A stretch of 64,000 nt of DNA. Origin: Cyanobacteria bacterium REEB67 (GTDB lineage: Bacteria; Cyanobacteriota; Vampirovibrionia; Obscuribacterales; Obscuribacteraceae). The translations under genes were made by a program, and so were the position numbers. The notes beneath the pieces were generated by a model. It saw nothing but the letters and a program-made list of their open reading frames with translations. It ran no database searches and was not told where the DNA came from. The stretch's first letter is position 1. Every line of letters begins with the position of its first letter. Below are positions 42,661 through 51,361 of this stretch, one piece after another. The stretch lies in the NCBI GenBank assembly GCA_018971775.1, contig JAGXAB010000026.1, positions 1 to 64,000 of the forward strand, in the 5' to 3' direction.

Positions 42661-43518
42661 TCAGCGCTTGCGGCGCTTCTGGCAGGCCGCGCAAGCGCCG
42701 GGCTGAGGTGCATGCAGTGCGCTTTTGCCCTCGTCGTCGCCCATTGCCATCTTGCGCTGGCGCAGCAGACGCTTGATGGCGCGCTCTTCGGCATCCCGCC
42801 AGTCGACGACTTCAAAAGTCTTGAAGCCGGTGTCTGCGGGCAGCTTATCGCCGTTCTTGCTGAGCGACGATTCGAGGGGCAGATAGATGAAGTTGGTCTG
42901 CGAGAGGCAGACGCCATCCGACCGCACGCTGTTGCCGATGAAGGCCGAGAAGGCCGGATCGATGTTGTAGTCTTCGATCGCTTCGCGGACCAGCTCTTCC
43001 TTGCCTTCGCGCAGAGTGATGATCGTTTCGTCGAAGATGGCGTCGAGGCCGCCCTGACGGATCTTGTACTTCTGCACTTCACGATCGCCGACAGTGACGG
43101 CAATCAGTTTGAAGTTGTGCTGGGCGCGGGTAAGCACCTGCAGAGCGTTGGCGAAAAGCTCGGGCTTGCGAAAGAATGGCGCGTTGCCAATGCGCTCGAG
43201 CACAGGCAGGATGTCGACGCGGGGCGTCAGCTTGTGTTCGGTGCAGAGGTGGTGATAGGTTTCGATGATGCCTTCGGGGAAGCGCTCACGCTCGAAGCCG
43301 CGATGCGGCATGCTGCCGTAGTAGATGTCGCCGAGCGCCTTTTTCGAGGCATCGCGCGGCACGCCGAGCAATTCCATCACCGTGGCGAATTCTTCGAATG
43401 CGCCGTCGAAATAAGGCTGACAGATCATGGCCGTGCCGTCGATGTCGACGAACAGAGCGGCGATTTTGCCGCCCGGGCAGCACATGTTACGGTCAGCGCT
43501 GTGACAGGGAGTAGTCAT
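42661..43518 (-). CDS. HAD superfamily hydrolase
   Basis: Protein of 285 residues. Motif I is FVDIDGTAM (nucleophile and acid/base Asp), motif II lies in LIAVTVGD, the Lys follows in EVQKYKIRQGG, and motif IV is FIGNSVRSDG. These are complete, so a phosphatase or related phosphotransfer enzyme is expected. The N-terminus carries CHSADRNMCC and the C-terminus CAACQKRRKR, unusual Cys pairs for a HAD enzyme that might bind metal together. AGAGG precedes the ATG. Between two small membrane protein genes and downstream of a Clp-like ATPase. Confidence 0.85.
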   Translation of the reverse strand: MTTPCHSADRNMCCPGGKIAALFVDIDGTAMICQPYFDGAFEEFATVMELLGVPRDASKKALGDIYYGSMPHRGFERERFPEGIIETYHHLCTEHKLTPRVDILPVLERIGNAPFFRKPELFANALQVLTRAQHNFKLIAVTVGDREVQKYKIRQGGLDAIFDETIITLREGKEELVREAIEDYNIDPAFSAFIGNSVRSDGVCLSQTNFIYLPLESSLSKNGDKLPADTGFKTFEVVDWRDAEERAIKRLLRQRKMAMGDDEGKSALHAPQPGACAACQKRRKR

Positions 43519-43643
43519 ATTAAATTTCCTCTCTTAAGAGTTAGTGGTCGGAACGGGCCTCTTGCGCCGTTCCGGAAAAATTGCTGGCAAAGTGAGCTGC
43601 CGCTGCTAAGAGCTTGCTCAGAAGCTTCACTTGGGTGCTTCGC

Positions 43644-44000
43644 TCATTCGCCCTTGAGACTGAGGCCGCGGTGCAGCAGAAAGGCACCGAAGGCAAAGAG
43701 GCCGCAGGCGCAAATGTAGGAAAGGGCGGCGATGCCACCATCGACGGCGATGGCCGTGAATGCGGCCGTGCTGCTGAGCAAGAGATTGCCCGCACCGGAA
43801 AGGATGAGGGCACGCTTCAAGCAGTAGATTTTGCCATTGTGCTTTCCTTTGCCGGCTGAAGCCTGGCTCGGGAAGCGGTTGGGGAAGATGACGGAGAGCT
43901 GATAGGCGGAGGCCACCAGGAAGCAAAAGAAGCTTCCCAGCAGACCGCCCATCGCTATCCAGACAATCACCTGCGAGGGGATTGCATAGGTCGCAGACAT
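43644..44000 (-). CDS. Small membrane protein, 118 residues
   Basis: Three or four predicted helices: VIVWIAMGGLLGSFFCFLVA, ALILSGAGNLLLSSTAAFTAI and IAALSYICACGLFAFGAFLL, with a basic loop (AGKGKHNGKIYCLKR) between. No family recognised. CAGGAGC lies before the ATG, 29 bases after the Clp-like gene, so co-transcribed with it. Confidence 0.7.
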   Translation of the reverse strand: MSATYAIPSQVIVWIAMGGLLGSFFCFLVASAYQLSVIFPNRFPSQASAGKGKHNGKIYCLKRALILSGAGNLLLSSTAAFTAIAVDGGIAALSYICACGLFAFGAFLLHRGLSLKGE

Positions 44001-44029
44001 AAGTGCTCCTGAAACTTAGATTTTTGTTC

Positions 44030-45709
44030 TTAAACGAACAGCGAGTTGATGCGGATTTTCCACTCCCCATCCCCTTCCGGCTTTTCCAGGAGAAGGACGC
44101 CGGCTTGCATGTAACGCATGACGTTGACGCGCGTGTCGGTGTAGGGGTTGTAGTTGGGGCTGACTTTGCGGATGCCGATGGCGTCGCGCACGGCGTTTAT
44201 GGCGACCTGCACGTCACTGGCGTCGATCGGCAGGGAACGCGAAGCTTTTGCCGCTTCGCCGTAGATTCTCCAGAACCAGTGCGCATTCGAGACTTTTGAC
44301 CAGAGCAGGCGCTGGGCCTCGTCGGTGACGAAGTTGCGCTGCAGAACGTCCACCTCCGTACTCGACTTGCCGCCAAGTTTCTCGGCGAGGGCGCCGAGTT
44401 CGGTTCCGAGATTGATTGTTTTCTGTTGCACCGTGCGCTCACCCGTAGTCTGCATGATCTTGATGGCGATCAAGTCGCGCAGCTGCTTCAGGTCATCGGG
44501 CACCGGACGGAGGACGACAGGGCTGGTGTCGCGCGTGGTGGCGCCGTCCTTGCCGGTGCTGGGTTGTGGCGTCGCCCCACTTCCATTTCCATCGCGAGCG
44601 ATGTCGAAGACCAGCGCTGGTTTACCCTTTGCGTCTGTCTCGACGCCGACCGCGAGCAGGTCGCCACCGCGTATGGTCTTTTTCTCGAGCTCGCCACCGA
44701 GGATGTCGATGATTTCGCGCTCGAGGATTTGCTTTACTTCGGCGACGCCACCTTCGGTCCTGGCTGTCAGGTCGAGCACATATTTCTGCACGCCTTCGCC
44801 AAATTCGATGGTGAAGCGATTGGCGCTGGCGAGAGCGCGATTGATCCGTCCCTGCACGAATCCAAGCTCCATCGTCACCAGCTCAGCAAGCTGACCCTGG
44901 GTGAGCGGTGCGAAGATGACCGTTTCGTCCAGGCGCTTGAGAAATTCCGGGCGGAAGTGCCGCTTGAGCTCTTTACCGACGACTTCGCCGACGTCTTGTT
45001 CGTTGGGTTCCTTCGTTTGCTGGACCGTGAAACCGATCGACTGGCCGAACTTTTCAAGCTGGTCCATGCCGAGGTTGCTGGTCAGGAAGAAGATGCAGTC
45101 AGTGAAATCGGTCTCGCTATTGTTGGCGAGGCGAATTTTGCCTTTATCGAAAATGGCCAGCAGCACGTCTTTGAGTGAGGTGTGGGCTTTTTCGATTTCG
45201 TCGAGCAGGATAACCGTGATCGGCGTTTTCGAGCCCTTGCGTGAAGCGATCAGGTTTTGCCTGGCCAGCAGTGCGGTCGGTGCCTTGCCTGGCTTTGCTT
45301 TCTTATCGCCCTTGTCCCCTTTGTCTCCCTTGTCGCCATCATCTCCACCGTCCGGTGCGTCATAGCCGATATAGGAAGGAGGAGCACCGAGGAGTCGTGA
45401 CACCTCGTGACCGTGTTGATATTCAGAGCAGTCAACGCGGACTAGGGCGTCCAGGTCGCCGTGCAGAGAAAGCGCCGTGGTTTCGGCGGTAAGGGTTTTG
45501 CCGGTGCGTGATTTGCCGATCAGTAGTGCTTTGTAGACCGGCCCGCGCTTGTTGCGCAGAGGATTGCCGGCTCGACGTTTTGCCCTGGCTGCAGCAGCTT
45601 TGGCGGCTTGTTGGCCGACTATGCGCGAATCGAGGACCTTCAAAAAACCCAGCTCTTCTTGACTTTGCTCGACGACATTAAGTCGCGAGACTTTGGTGTT
45701 GGTATCCAT
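44030..45709 (-). CDS. Single-module Clp/Hsp100-type AAA+ ATPase
   Basis: Protein of 559 residues with one AAA-2 module of the ClpA/ClpB D2 type. Walker A is GKSRTGKT (65-72), the pore motif region is GAPPSYIGYD (108-117), Walker B is ILLDEIEKAH (167-176), and sensor/box VII elements and the Clp small domain follow (HFRPEFLKRLDE, EILEREI-type helices). It lacks the Clp N-domain and D1 ring module. Directly after the pore loop sits an acidic/basic insert made of GDK triplets (118-143), coded by 9-base repeats. The last 180 residues are unrelated to Clp. Cytoplasmic unfoldase is likely; partners may be the small membrane proteins downstream. Confidence 0.85.
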   Translation of the reverse strand: MDTNTKVSRLNVVEQSQEELGFLKVLDSRIVGQQAAKAAAARAKRRAGNPLRNKRGPVYKALLIGKSRTGKTLTAETTALSLHGDLDALVRVDCSEYQHGHEVSRLLGAPPSYIGYDAPDGGDDGDKGDKGDKGDKKAKPGKAPTALLARQNLIASRKGSKTPITVILLDEIEKAHTSLKDVLLAIFDKGKIRLANNSETDFTDCIFFLTSNLGMDQLEKFGQSIGFTVQQTKEPNEQDVGEVVGKELKRHFRPEFLKRLDETVIFAPLTQGQLAELVTMELGFVQGRINRALASANRFTIEFGEGVQKYVLDLTARTEGGVAEVKQILEREIIDILGGELEKKTIRGGDLLAVGVETDAKGKPALVFDIARDGNGSGATPQPSTGKDGATTRDTSPVVLRPVPDDLKQLRDLIAIKIMQTTGERTVQQKTINLGTELGALAEKLGGKSSTEVDVLQRNFVTDEAQRLLWSKVSNAHWFWRIYGEAAKASRSLPIDASDVQVAINAVRDAIGIRKVSPNYNPYTDTRVNVMRYMQAGVLLLEKPEGDGEWKIRINSLFV

Positions 45710-46259
45710 AGCATTAGCCCTGAGGTTCAGGATCTCTACGCGCCCGGCCTCGTACTCTCATTTATAAAAATGAGTATTGAGAGAGCTTTGACAGGGAGAG
45801 ATGGCGTTTGTTTTATTCGGTAGCTTGCGAAGAAAGGGGGTGAGAGGGATGAAATAACATCTAAAATCTATGTTTTATGACGTCTCGAAAGCTCCCCTTG
45901 GCAATGTCTTGCGGTTTTGCGCCGACAATCTGGAAAGGCTGGATGGGCCAATTGATGGCGCCACTTCTTGGCAATCAGTCTTTCTTCACGCCCATTCACG
46001 GCTCGCGCAGTTATCGTAAGGGCCCGATCGGACGGGGGTCTGGGGCCCCTCGTCCCTGTCGCTCGACAAAAAAATTCCGGTCGAAAGTGGCAATCGACCT
46101 CGGATTTTTCGTGTCCGGCCAGTGAACTTGACACCGGCGGTGGTGCCAGCCCTTTGCCCGATTGGATCGACCGGGCTTCCTTGGGCAAAGCGACGCTTGA
46201 AAACGCAGTCTGGAAATGCTATAAAATCCCCTTTGTCTCTAATTTTTTCGGTCGGGAAA
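45710..46259. other. Divergent spacer of 550 bases
   Basis: Separates the Clp-like gene from the TPR gene. No gene seen; frames crossing it lack ribosome sites. The right end holds the promoter described next. Confidence 0.6.
46197..46225 (+). promoter_or_regulatory. Sigma70-type promoter of the TPR/cytidine deaminase pair
   Basis: TTGAAA (46197-46202), 17 bases, TATAAA (46220-46225). The predicted transcript would start near 46232, about 28 bases before the ATG at 46260. Confidence 0.7.
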
Positions 46260-47225
46260 ATGATGCGGTCCGCCTCCACTGATTTATTTGCGCAGGCCTT
46301 GCCGGTTGCTCTGATCGCTCTGGTGTCGATACTATTTCCGCTGGTTTTCTCGCCCCTTGCCGGTTTCGCCGAGACTGTCCGCGACGATAAGCCGACCAAT
46401 TTCCCAGATTTGATTGCAGCCACCAATAAAAAACCGCCGCACGGGAAGTCGACTCTGTCTTTCATGGTCAGCCTGGCCCGACGTCCCGAATTGATGCATC
46501 CGCAATATCTACGCATGGTGCTCGGCTCTCCCGATCAGGCTCGGGCTCATAGCTTCCCGGCCAACAGCTTTTCCTGGTCTCAGTCGGACCTGTGGAAGGT
46601 GCGCTATAGTCTGAGCCGCACTATGGGTGGTGGCAGCTCCGGTGGTGCGAACGGTTTTGAATGTCGGCAATTTATTGTCGCTTACGGCCAGTCGAAGATA
46701 CGCTTGAAGGATCTTCAAAGCCGGCTCGGTAAGCCAACTCGATGCTACTTTAACGACCGCGCTCAGCCGGTCGAGCTCTATCAGATTTCTCCGACGACGA
46801 CTCTGAGCGCCAGCGAGCCAATCAATAGTTTTGACATCGAGCGGATTATCGTTTCCTACACGGGTCCGGTATTGCCGCCGGTTGGACAGCAGGATTTGTT
46901 TCAGGCCTCACTTTTTCGCCAGGAGCAGATCGATCATCATCTGGACAGAGGCAATCGTGAGCGTGGCCTCGCCTTTTTGCAAGAACATATAGACGATAAT
47001 CCAGAGGATATCGAGGCTCATTTGCTCCTGGCCGATACACTCCAGCGGCGCTCCGACGTCAATGGGGCGATCGCCGAGTATCGGCGAGCCCTTGCCCTGG
47101 CTCAGGGCTCCAGCGACTTGCCGATGCAAAAAAAGGCTATAAAGGGATTGCGACGATTTGGTCTGGCGCCCGATCAGGCAGTATCCACTATGATCGTTTC
47201 CCAAAAAGGCGACCAGGTTCGCTAG
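46260..47225 (+). CDS. Secreted or membrane-anchored TPR protein
   Basis: Protein of about 321 residues starting at the ATG at 46260, just after a good promoter; a longer frame from 46122 would start upstream of that promoter. The N-terminus ALPVALIALVSILFPLVFSP is a signal peptide or anchor (possible cleavage near GFAET). The middle has no recognised domain; the C-terminal 90 residues form TPR-like helices (GLAFLQEHIDDNPEDIEAHL, GAIAEYRRALALAQGS). The ribosome site is weak. Twenty-one bases separate it from cdd. Confidence 0.7.
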   Translation: MMRSASTDLFAQALPVALIALVSILFPLVFSPLAGFAETVRDDKPTNFPDLIAATNKKPPHGKSTLSFMVSLARRPELMHPQYLRMVLGSPDQARAHSFPANSFSWSQSDLWKVRYSLSRTMGGGSSGGANGFECRQFIVAYGQSKIRLKDLQSRLGKPTRCYFNDRAQPVELYQISPTTTLSASEPINSFDIERIIVSYTGPVLPPVGQQDLFQASLFRQEQIDHHLDRGNRERGLAFLQEHIDDNPEDIEAHLLLADTLQRRSDVNGAIAEYRRALALAQGSSDLPMQKKAIKGLRRFGLAPDQAVSTMIVSQKGDQVR

Positions 47226-47246
47226 TTTTCGATCGGAGTTTTGAAA

Positions 47247-47657
47247 ATGAAGAGTCAGTGGCAAAACAATTCGAGCGACCAATATAAGGAGCTCATGGCG
47301 GAGGCCCTGCGCGCCGCCGAAAATTCTTATTCGCCATACTCCGGGTATAGGGTCGGGGCGGCGATTTTAGCCGCGGATGGTCGCATTTTCAGTGGTTGCA
47401 ATGTCGAAAATGCCGATATTGGCGGGACGATTTGTGCCGAGCGTACCGCTGCCGTCAAAGCCGTTTCCGCGGGCTGTCTGGAATTCATCGCCTGTGCCGT
47501 AGCCTGCCCAACCGACGTCAGTTGCTGCCCCTGCGGTATCTGTCGCCAATTTCTCAACGAATTTAATAGCGACTTGACGATTATCACCCGAGAAGGCCCG
47601 ACTGGCCTGCGTACCATCGTCCTGTCAGCGCTTTTACCGCAAAATATGCTGGTGTAG
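47247..47657 (+). CDS. cdd: Cytidine deaminase
   Basis: Protein of 136 residues, the usual length of the homotetrameric enzyme that converts cytidine and deoxycytidine to uridine forms. The zinc site is complete: NVENADIGGTICAERTA (Cys and catalytic Glu) and PCGICRQFLNEF (second Cys pair). The ATG at 47247 is eight bases after CGGAG; the TTG at 47241 would be too close. Probably co-transcribed with the TPR gene, though no functional link is evident. Confidence 0.95.
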   Translation: MKSQWQNNSSDQYKELMAEALRAAENSYSPYSGYRVGAAILAADGRIFSGCNVENADIGGTICAERTAAVKAVSAGCLEFIACAVACPTDVSCCPCGICRQFLNEFNSDLTIITREGPTGLRTIVLSALLPQNMLV

Positions 47658-47686
47658 TTTGTTTTAGCGGCAAAGTTAAAATGTGC

Positions 47687-47716
47687 TTGACAATCCTTCC
47701 GCTCGTGTTCTAATAG
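47687..47716 (+). promoter_or_regulatory. Candidate promoter with perfect -35
   Basis: TTGACA (47687-47692), 18 bases, TAATAG (47711-47716), about 70 bases before the ATG of the 179-residue gene. Confidence 0.5.
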
Positions 47717-47786
47717 GAACACATCGAGCCAGCCTGTCAGTCATCTGCCATTCGTTCGTTGGGAAATCCGAGCAGGAACTATTACC

Positions 47787-48326
47787 ATGGCCCTAGAGCA
47801 TAACGATCAAGTCAAACACAATGACACGCCGACGCCGGTCGCCGATACGCATTCGGGCGCTACCGCTGCTCTGCAAAATGATGTTTATGGAGCGATGGGC
47901 AAGCCCGACGCCGGTAATGCTTTACCCAAAGACGGCGGCAAAGATACCTTTCACAAGGAAGCACAGGGAGCTATGCTCGGTGCTTTGAATGAGCTCTGGA
48001 ACAAGCCCCTAAATGCCGAATTGGCCCATGCCAAAACGGATCCGGAAAAGGACGCCAAAGCCCAGACGGACCAGAAAGCGATGGCCATGCTCGGTTATGG
48101 TGAACTGGCCGGTAAAAATGGCGAAAATGCCGATTCTAATGCCGCTAACATTGCTCAGCATCACCGCCGTGAAGCTTTTGCCGCGCTATTCGACAGTAAG
48201 AGTGGCGATAACAGCAGTCACTCCGGCATGTCTAAAAACAACGATGGCGCAGCGGCAAAAATGTTCGGAAATAATCAGCAACTGAGTTTCGACCCCAATC
48301 ACAATCGTCAGCTTTCCTTCGCTTAA
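47787..48326 (+). CDS. Hypothetical hydrophilic protein, 179 residues
   Basis: Hydrophilic, Ala/Asn/Asp/Lys-rich protein, mostly disordered in appearance, with one predicted helical part (FHKEAQGAMLGALNELWNKP). The C-terminus contains QQLSFDPNHN and RQLSFA, a repeated QLSF motif that could be a binding or sorting tag. No signal peptide, no Cys. AGGAAC precedes the ATG, and a good promoter is upstream. No family recognised. Confidence 0.7.
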   Translation: MALEHNDQVKHNDTPTPVADTHSGATAALQNDVYGAMGKPDAGNALPKDGGKDTFHKEAQGAMLGALNELWNKPLNAELAHAKTDPEKDAKAQTDQKAMAMLGYGELAGKNGENADSNAANIAQHHRREAFAALFDSKSGDNSSHSGMSKNNDGAAAKMFGNNQQLSFDPNHNRQLSFA

Positions 48327-48339
48327 GGCAAGGTCAGTT

Positions 48340-49593
48340 TTAGTCGATCGTCACCAGGCCAGACTCTTTCAAATAGGCGCAAAGTGCTTGTGCCGTAAGC
48401 TTATGACCCAATTTTGAAAAATGCACCTGTATGAAAAGATTGTTTGGATTTTTGTCTTGCTTAAAGGGGATGCTCAGGTCTAGATAGCCAAAACCCTGCT
48501 TCTGGGCGAGTTTTGAAATCTGTACTCTCTGGTCGCCATAGGCGAGATTGCCGCCGCTCACATCAGGAAAAGCTACTACGACGAGCTTGCCTCCAGCCGC
48601 CTTTACCTCATCGTCGAGGCGTTTAATCAGAGCAGTTGATATGGCAACTTGATCCGGTTCTTGCCAGGTTGGCGGCAGCAGGCCTGGTGTCGAGGCAGCG
48701 TTACCGGCAGTGGCCGCTTGAGCGCCCCTCAGGCGGGCCAGCCAGGCACCGATACGGGTGGCTGTCTGCTCGATCAGGCGGGTGGTGCGAAAGAATACTT
48801 TGTCGGACATGGAAAGGGACAACTTGGTTTCTTCGTAGACACCAAATATGGTGCTATTGGCACGCAGAAATTCGCGTAGGGGACGTTCCTTCAATTTCTC
48901 TTTGTTGTAGCGAAGCAGGCCGTCGTCCTCCTGCAGCTGCTTTTTGTTGTCGAAGTAAAAGTACGGCCTGGCTTCGGCGCTGGCTCGTTTAGCCGGTGCG
49001 ACAGAGTTTTCCAGCGTATCGCCTGGAGTGAACAGCAAAATGACGATGTCCGGATTATAAGGCTTGATTTCACTTTCAAATTGCAATAATTCCTGGCCGG
49101 TCGAATAGCTTGAACAGCCGAAATTGAGACTTTCGAATTGTTTGCCACTTCTTGTCCCGTTGTCGTTCAAGGTGGTCTCGATACGCTTGGCGAAAATGTC
49201 TTCTTGGGGCACCTGGAGGCCTTCGGTGTATGAATCGCCAAGAAAGGCCAGACGAGTCACTCCGGCACTTTTATGGAGGGTGTGATTGACGTCCCGCATG
49301 CCGCTTTTATTCAAGCGGCCGCGGGAGAAACCCTCCAGTCTCCAGGTGACGAATTTGTCATTGATATGGCGACAGCCAAGTTTTGTGTCCGGTTTGACTA
49401 TTTCTCCCTGACCGATGCCGGCTAGATTGAAGCAGCTCTCCAGGGCTACTACCGCCAGCGGTATGAGCAGGGAACCCTGCAAAATACGTATGCCGGTGCG
49501 CCACCGGGAGTGGTGTTTGGCCGGCGGCGGCACTGATCGTGTCGCTGCCGATTCCGTTTTGATAATGTCTACGCCTGCCGGCTTCATTAACAC
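48340..49593 (-). CDS. SGNH hydrolase-type protein of an O-acetylation pair (AlgJ/AlgX-like)
   Basis: Protein of 417 residues with one N-terminal membrane helix (LLIPLAVVALESCF) and an SGNH/GDSL fold outside: block I is LAFLGDSYTEG with the catalytic Ser, and the terminal block near FIQVHFSKLGHKL supplies His. Such proteins work with MBOAT acyltransferases to transfer acetyl groups to extracellular polysaccharides. It follows the MBOAT gene by 12 bases. The start is GTG at 49593, nine bases after AGGAG; an ATG two codons on is also possible. Confidence 0.8.
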   Translation of the reverse strand: MLMKPAGVDIIKTESAATRSVPPPAKHHSRWRTGIRILQGSLLIPLAVVALESCFNLAGIGQGEIVKPDTKLGCRHINDKFVTWRLEGFSRGRLNKSGMRDVNHTLHKSAGVTRLAFLGDSYTEGLQVPQEDIFAKRIETTLNDNGTRSGKQFESLNFGCSSYSTGQELLQFESEIKPYNPDIVILLFTPGDTLENSVAPAKRASAEARPYFYFDNKKQLQEDDGLLRYNKEKLKERPLREFLRANSTIFGVYEETKLSLSMSDKVFFRTTRLIEQTATRIGAWLARLRGAQAATAGNAASTPGLLPPTWQEPDQVAISTALIKRLDDEVKAAGGKLVVVAFPDVSGGNLAYGDQRVQISKLAQKQGFGYLDLSIPFKQDKNPNNLFIQVHFSKLGHKLTAQALCAYLKESGLVTID

Positions 49594-49605
49594 CAGAATC
49601 GGCTC

Positions 49606-51219
49606 CTAAAACTGGAAGTAGATAAAGGGACTGAACTGACTTGGCGCGAAACCGATGATGCCGACGAAAACAGTGGCATAGATGACAATGCGAGCCGCTA
49701 GATTGCTGTCCCAGAACGCCAGCCAGGAGCGCAGTAGCGACTGTTGCGACGGGTTTGTCTGGGTAATACGATCAAGGCGATTGCGGCAAAGGAAGAAGAG
49801 GAAATAAGCGGGCAGTGCCACCGTTAGTGGTGACTGGTCGAGGGCTGTCGAAACCAAGCCGGAGCCGGATGCCGTCCAGGCATGCGACCATTGCGCGTTC
49901 CAGCTTGGCCCCATGTTTGCGCAGGCCAGTCCGAAAAAGCGGCTAACCACCTGGCCGGCCTGGGTGAGATTGGCGGCGCGGAACACGGCAAAGGCAAGAT
50001 AGACAAAAAAATTGGTCCAGATTACTCCGGCGATATGCCAGGCTCTGTGCTTTTGCCAGGCGCTCACAAGCGGCAGGCGGGCGACCAGCGCCTGCCAGTC
50101 GCGCAGCAGGGTGAGGCCGGCTCCATGTAAGGCGCCCCAGACGACAAAATGCCAGGCGGCGCCGTGCCAGAGGCCACCAAGGAGCATAGTAATAAGCAGA
50201 TTGCGTTTCGTTTTTGTACCGCTTCCACGCGAACCGCCCAGAGGAATGAAGAGATAGTCACGCAACCAGCTCGACAGTGATATGTGCCAGCGCCGCCAGA
50301 AGTCGGAAAGATTGGCTGCGAGAAAAGGTAAATTGAAGTTTTCCGGCACTTTGTAGCCGAGCAGCAGTGCCGAGCCCCGACCGATATCGGTATAACCGGA
50401 AAAGTCGAAATAGAGCTGATAGCTGAAGCCAATTATGGTGATCCAGGCATCGATCATGCTCAGGCCGGCGGTGTTTGTAAAACCAGTGGCGACGATCGGG
50501 GCGAGGTTGTCCCCCAGTACAACTTTTTTGAAAAGACCCTGCAGGATCAGATAGGTGCCGGCCCGAAATTGTTCACCTTTGAAAGGCGGGCAGGTATCCA
50601 TTTGCTGCATGAAGTCCTGGAAGCGTTTGATCGGCCCGGCGATTTGCGAGGGGAAGAAGGACGCGAAGAGGGCGAAGTCGACGAAATTTTTTACCGGTTT
50701 GCTACCGCGGTAAACATCGACGATGTAGTGGATAAACTCAAAGGTGAAAAAAGAAATCCCAAGCGGTAGCAGAATATGAAGTACCGGTTGCTGCCAGTTG
50801 AAGGGCAGGGCACTATGAGTCATCGAAGCGAAAAGACCCAGTCCGGCAAAAATCGACTCGAAGACAAAGTTTGTGTATTTAAAATAGCAGAGCGCGCCGA
50901 GATTGAAGGTCAAGCCGGCGATCAGTATTGCTCTGGCTTTTTTTGACGGTGGCGTAATCTGGAGCGCAGTGCCATCTGCGTTCTTTGCAGCCGGCTCGAG
51001 GGTGGCCTTGGTTTCGCGGCAGCGAGCAATGAGCAGTCCAAAGGCATAATTGATCACTGTCAGGCCGAGGATAAGCAGGCCGTAGGCCGGTTTCCAGCTC
51101 ATGTAAAAGAAATAGCTGGCGGCAAGCAAAAAGGCTTTGCGAAAACGGACCGGCAGGCACCAGTAAAGGCCTAAAACCAGTGGCAAAAACAGCAGGTAAG
51201 AAAAACTATTAAACAGCAT
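49606..51219 (-). CDS. MBOAT family O-acyltransferase (AlgI-like)
   Basis: Integral membrane protein of 537 residues. The N-terminus MLFNSFSYLLFLPLVLGLYW and the DFSGYTDIGRGSALLLGYKV and LLGGLWHGAAWHFVVWGALH segments are hallmark AlgI/DltB-type MBOAT; the His in the last is the expected catalytic residue. It should pass acetyl groups across the membrane to the partner SGNH protein for polymer O-acetylation. No polysaccharide synthase genes are nearby, so the polymer is unknown. The ribosome site is poor. Confidence 0.93.
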   Translation of the reverse strand: MLFNSFSYLLFLPLVLGLYWCLPVRFRKAFLLAASYFFYMSWKPAYGLLILGLTVINYAFGLLIARCRETKATLEPAAKNADGTALQITPPSKKARAILIAGLTFNLGALCYFKYTNFVFESIFAGLGLFASMTHSALPFNWQQPVLHILLPLGISFFTFEFIHYIVDVYRGSKPVKNFVDFALFASFFPSQIAGPIKRFQDFMQQMDTCPPFKGEQFRAGTYLILQGLFKKVVLGDNLAPIVATGFTNTAGLSMIDAWITIIGFSYQLYFDFSGYTDIGRGSALLLGYKVPENFNLPFLAANLSDFWRRWHISLSSWLRDYLFIPLGGSRGSGTKTKRNLLITMLLGGLWHGAAWHFVVWGALHGAGLTLLRDWQALVARLPLVSAWQKHRAWHIAGVIWTNFFVYLAFAVFRAANLTQAGQVVSRFFGLACANMGPSWNAQWSHAWTASGSGLVSTALDQSPLTVALPAYFLFFLCRNRLDRITQTNPSQQSLLRSWLAFWDSNLAARIVIYATVFVGIIGFAPSQFSPFIYFQF

Positions 51220-51361
51220 TCAGGTGAGCGTTTGCGGCCTTTTCGGGGAAGCCAAGTGATATTAGCATAGGAGATTTATCTCTTCCCGCTAAAGATCTCA
51301 TATAGGGTTGGTTCAGTCGATTTGGCACTACAATGTGCCTGGGTACCAAAAGGTTGCAATT

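Noticed and set aside
50387..50396. CCGATATCGG inside the MBOAT gene
   Set aside because: It lies in coding sequence without palindromic flanks; probably chance, so not counted in the palindrome family.
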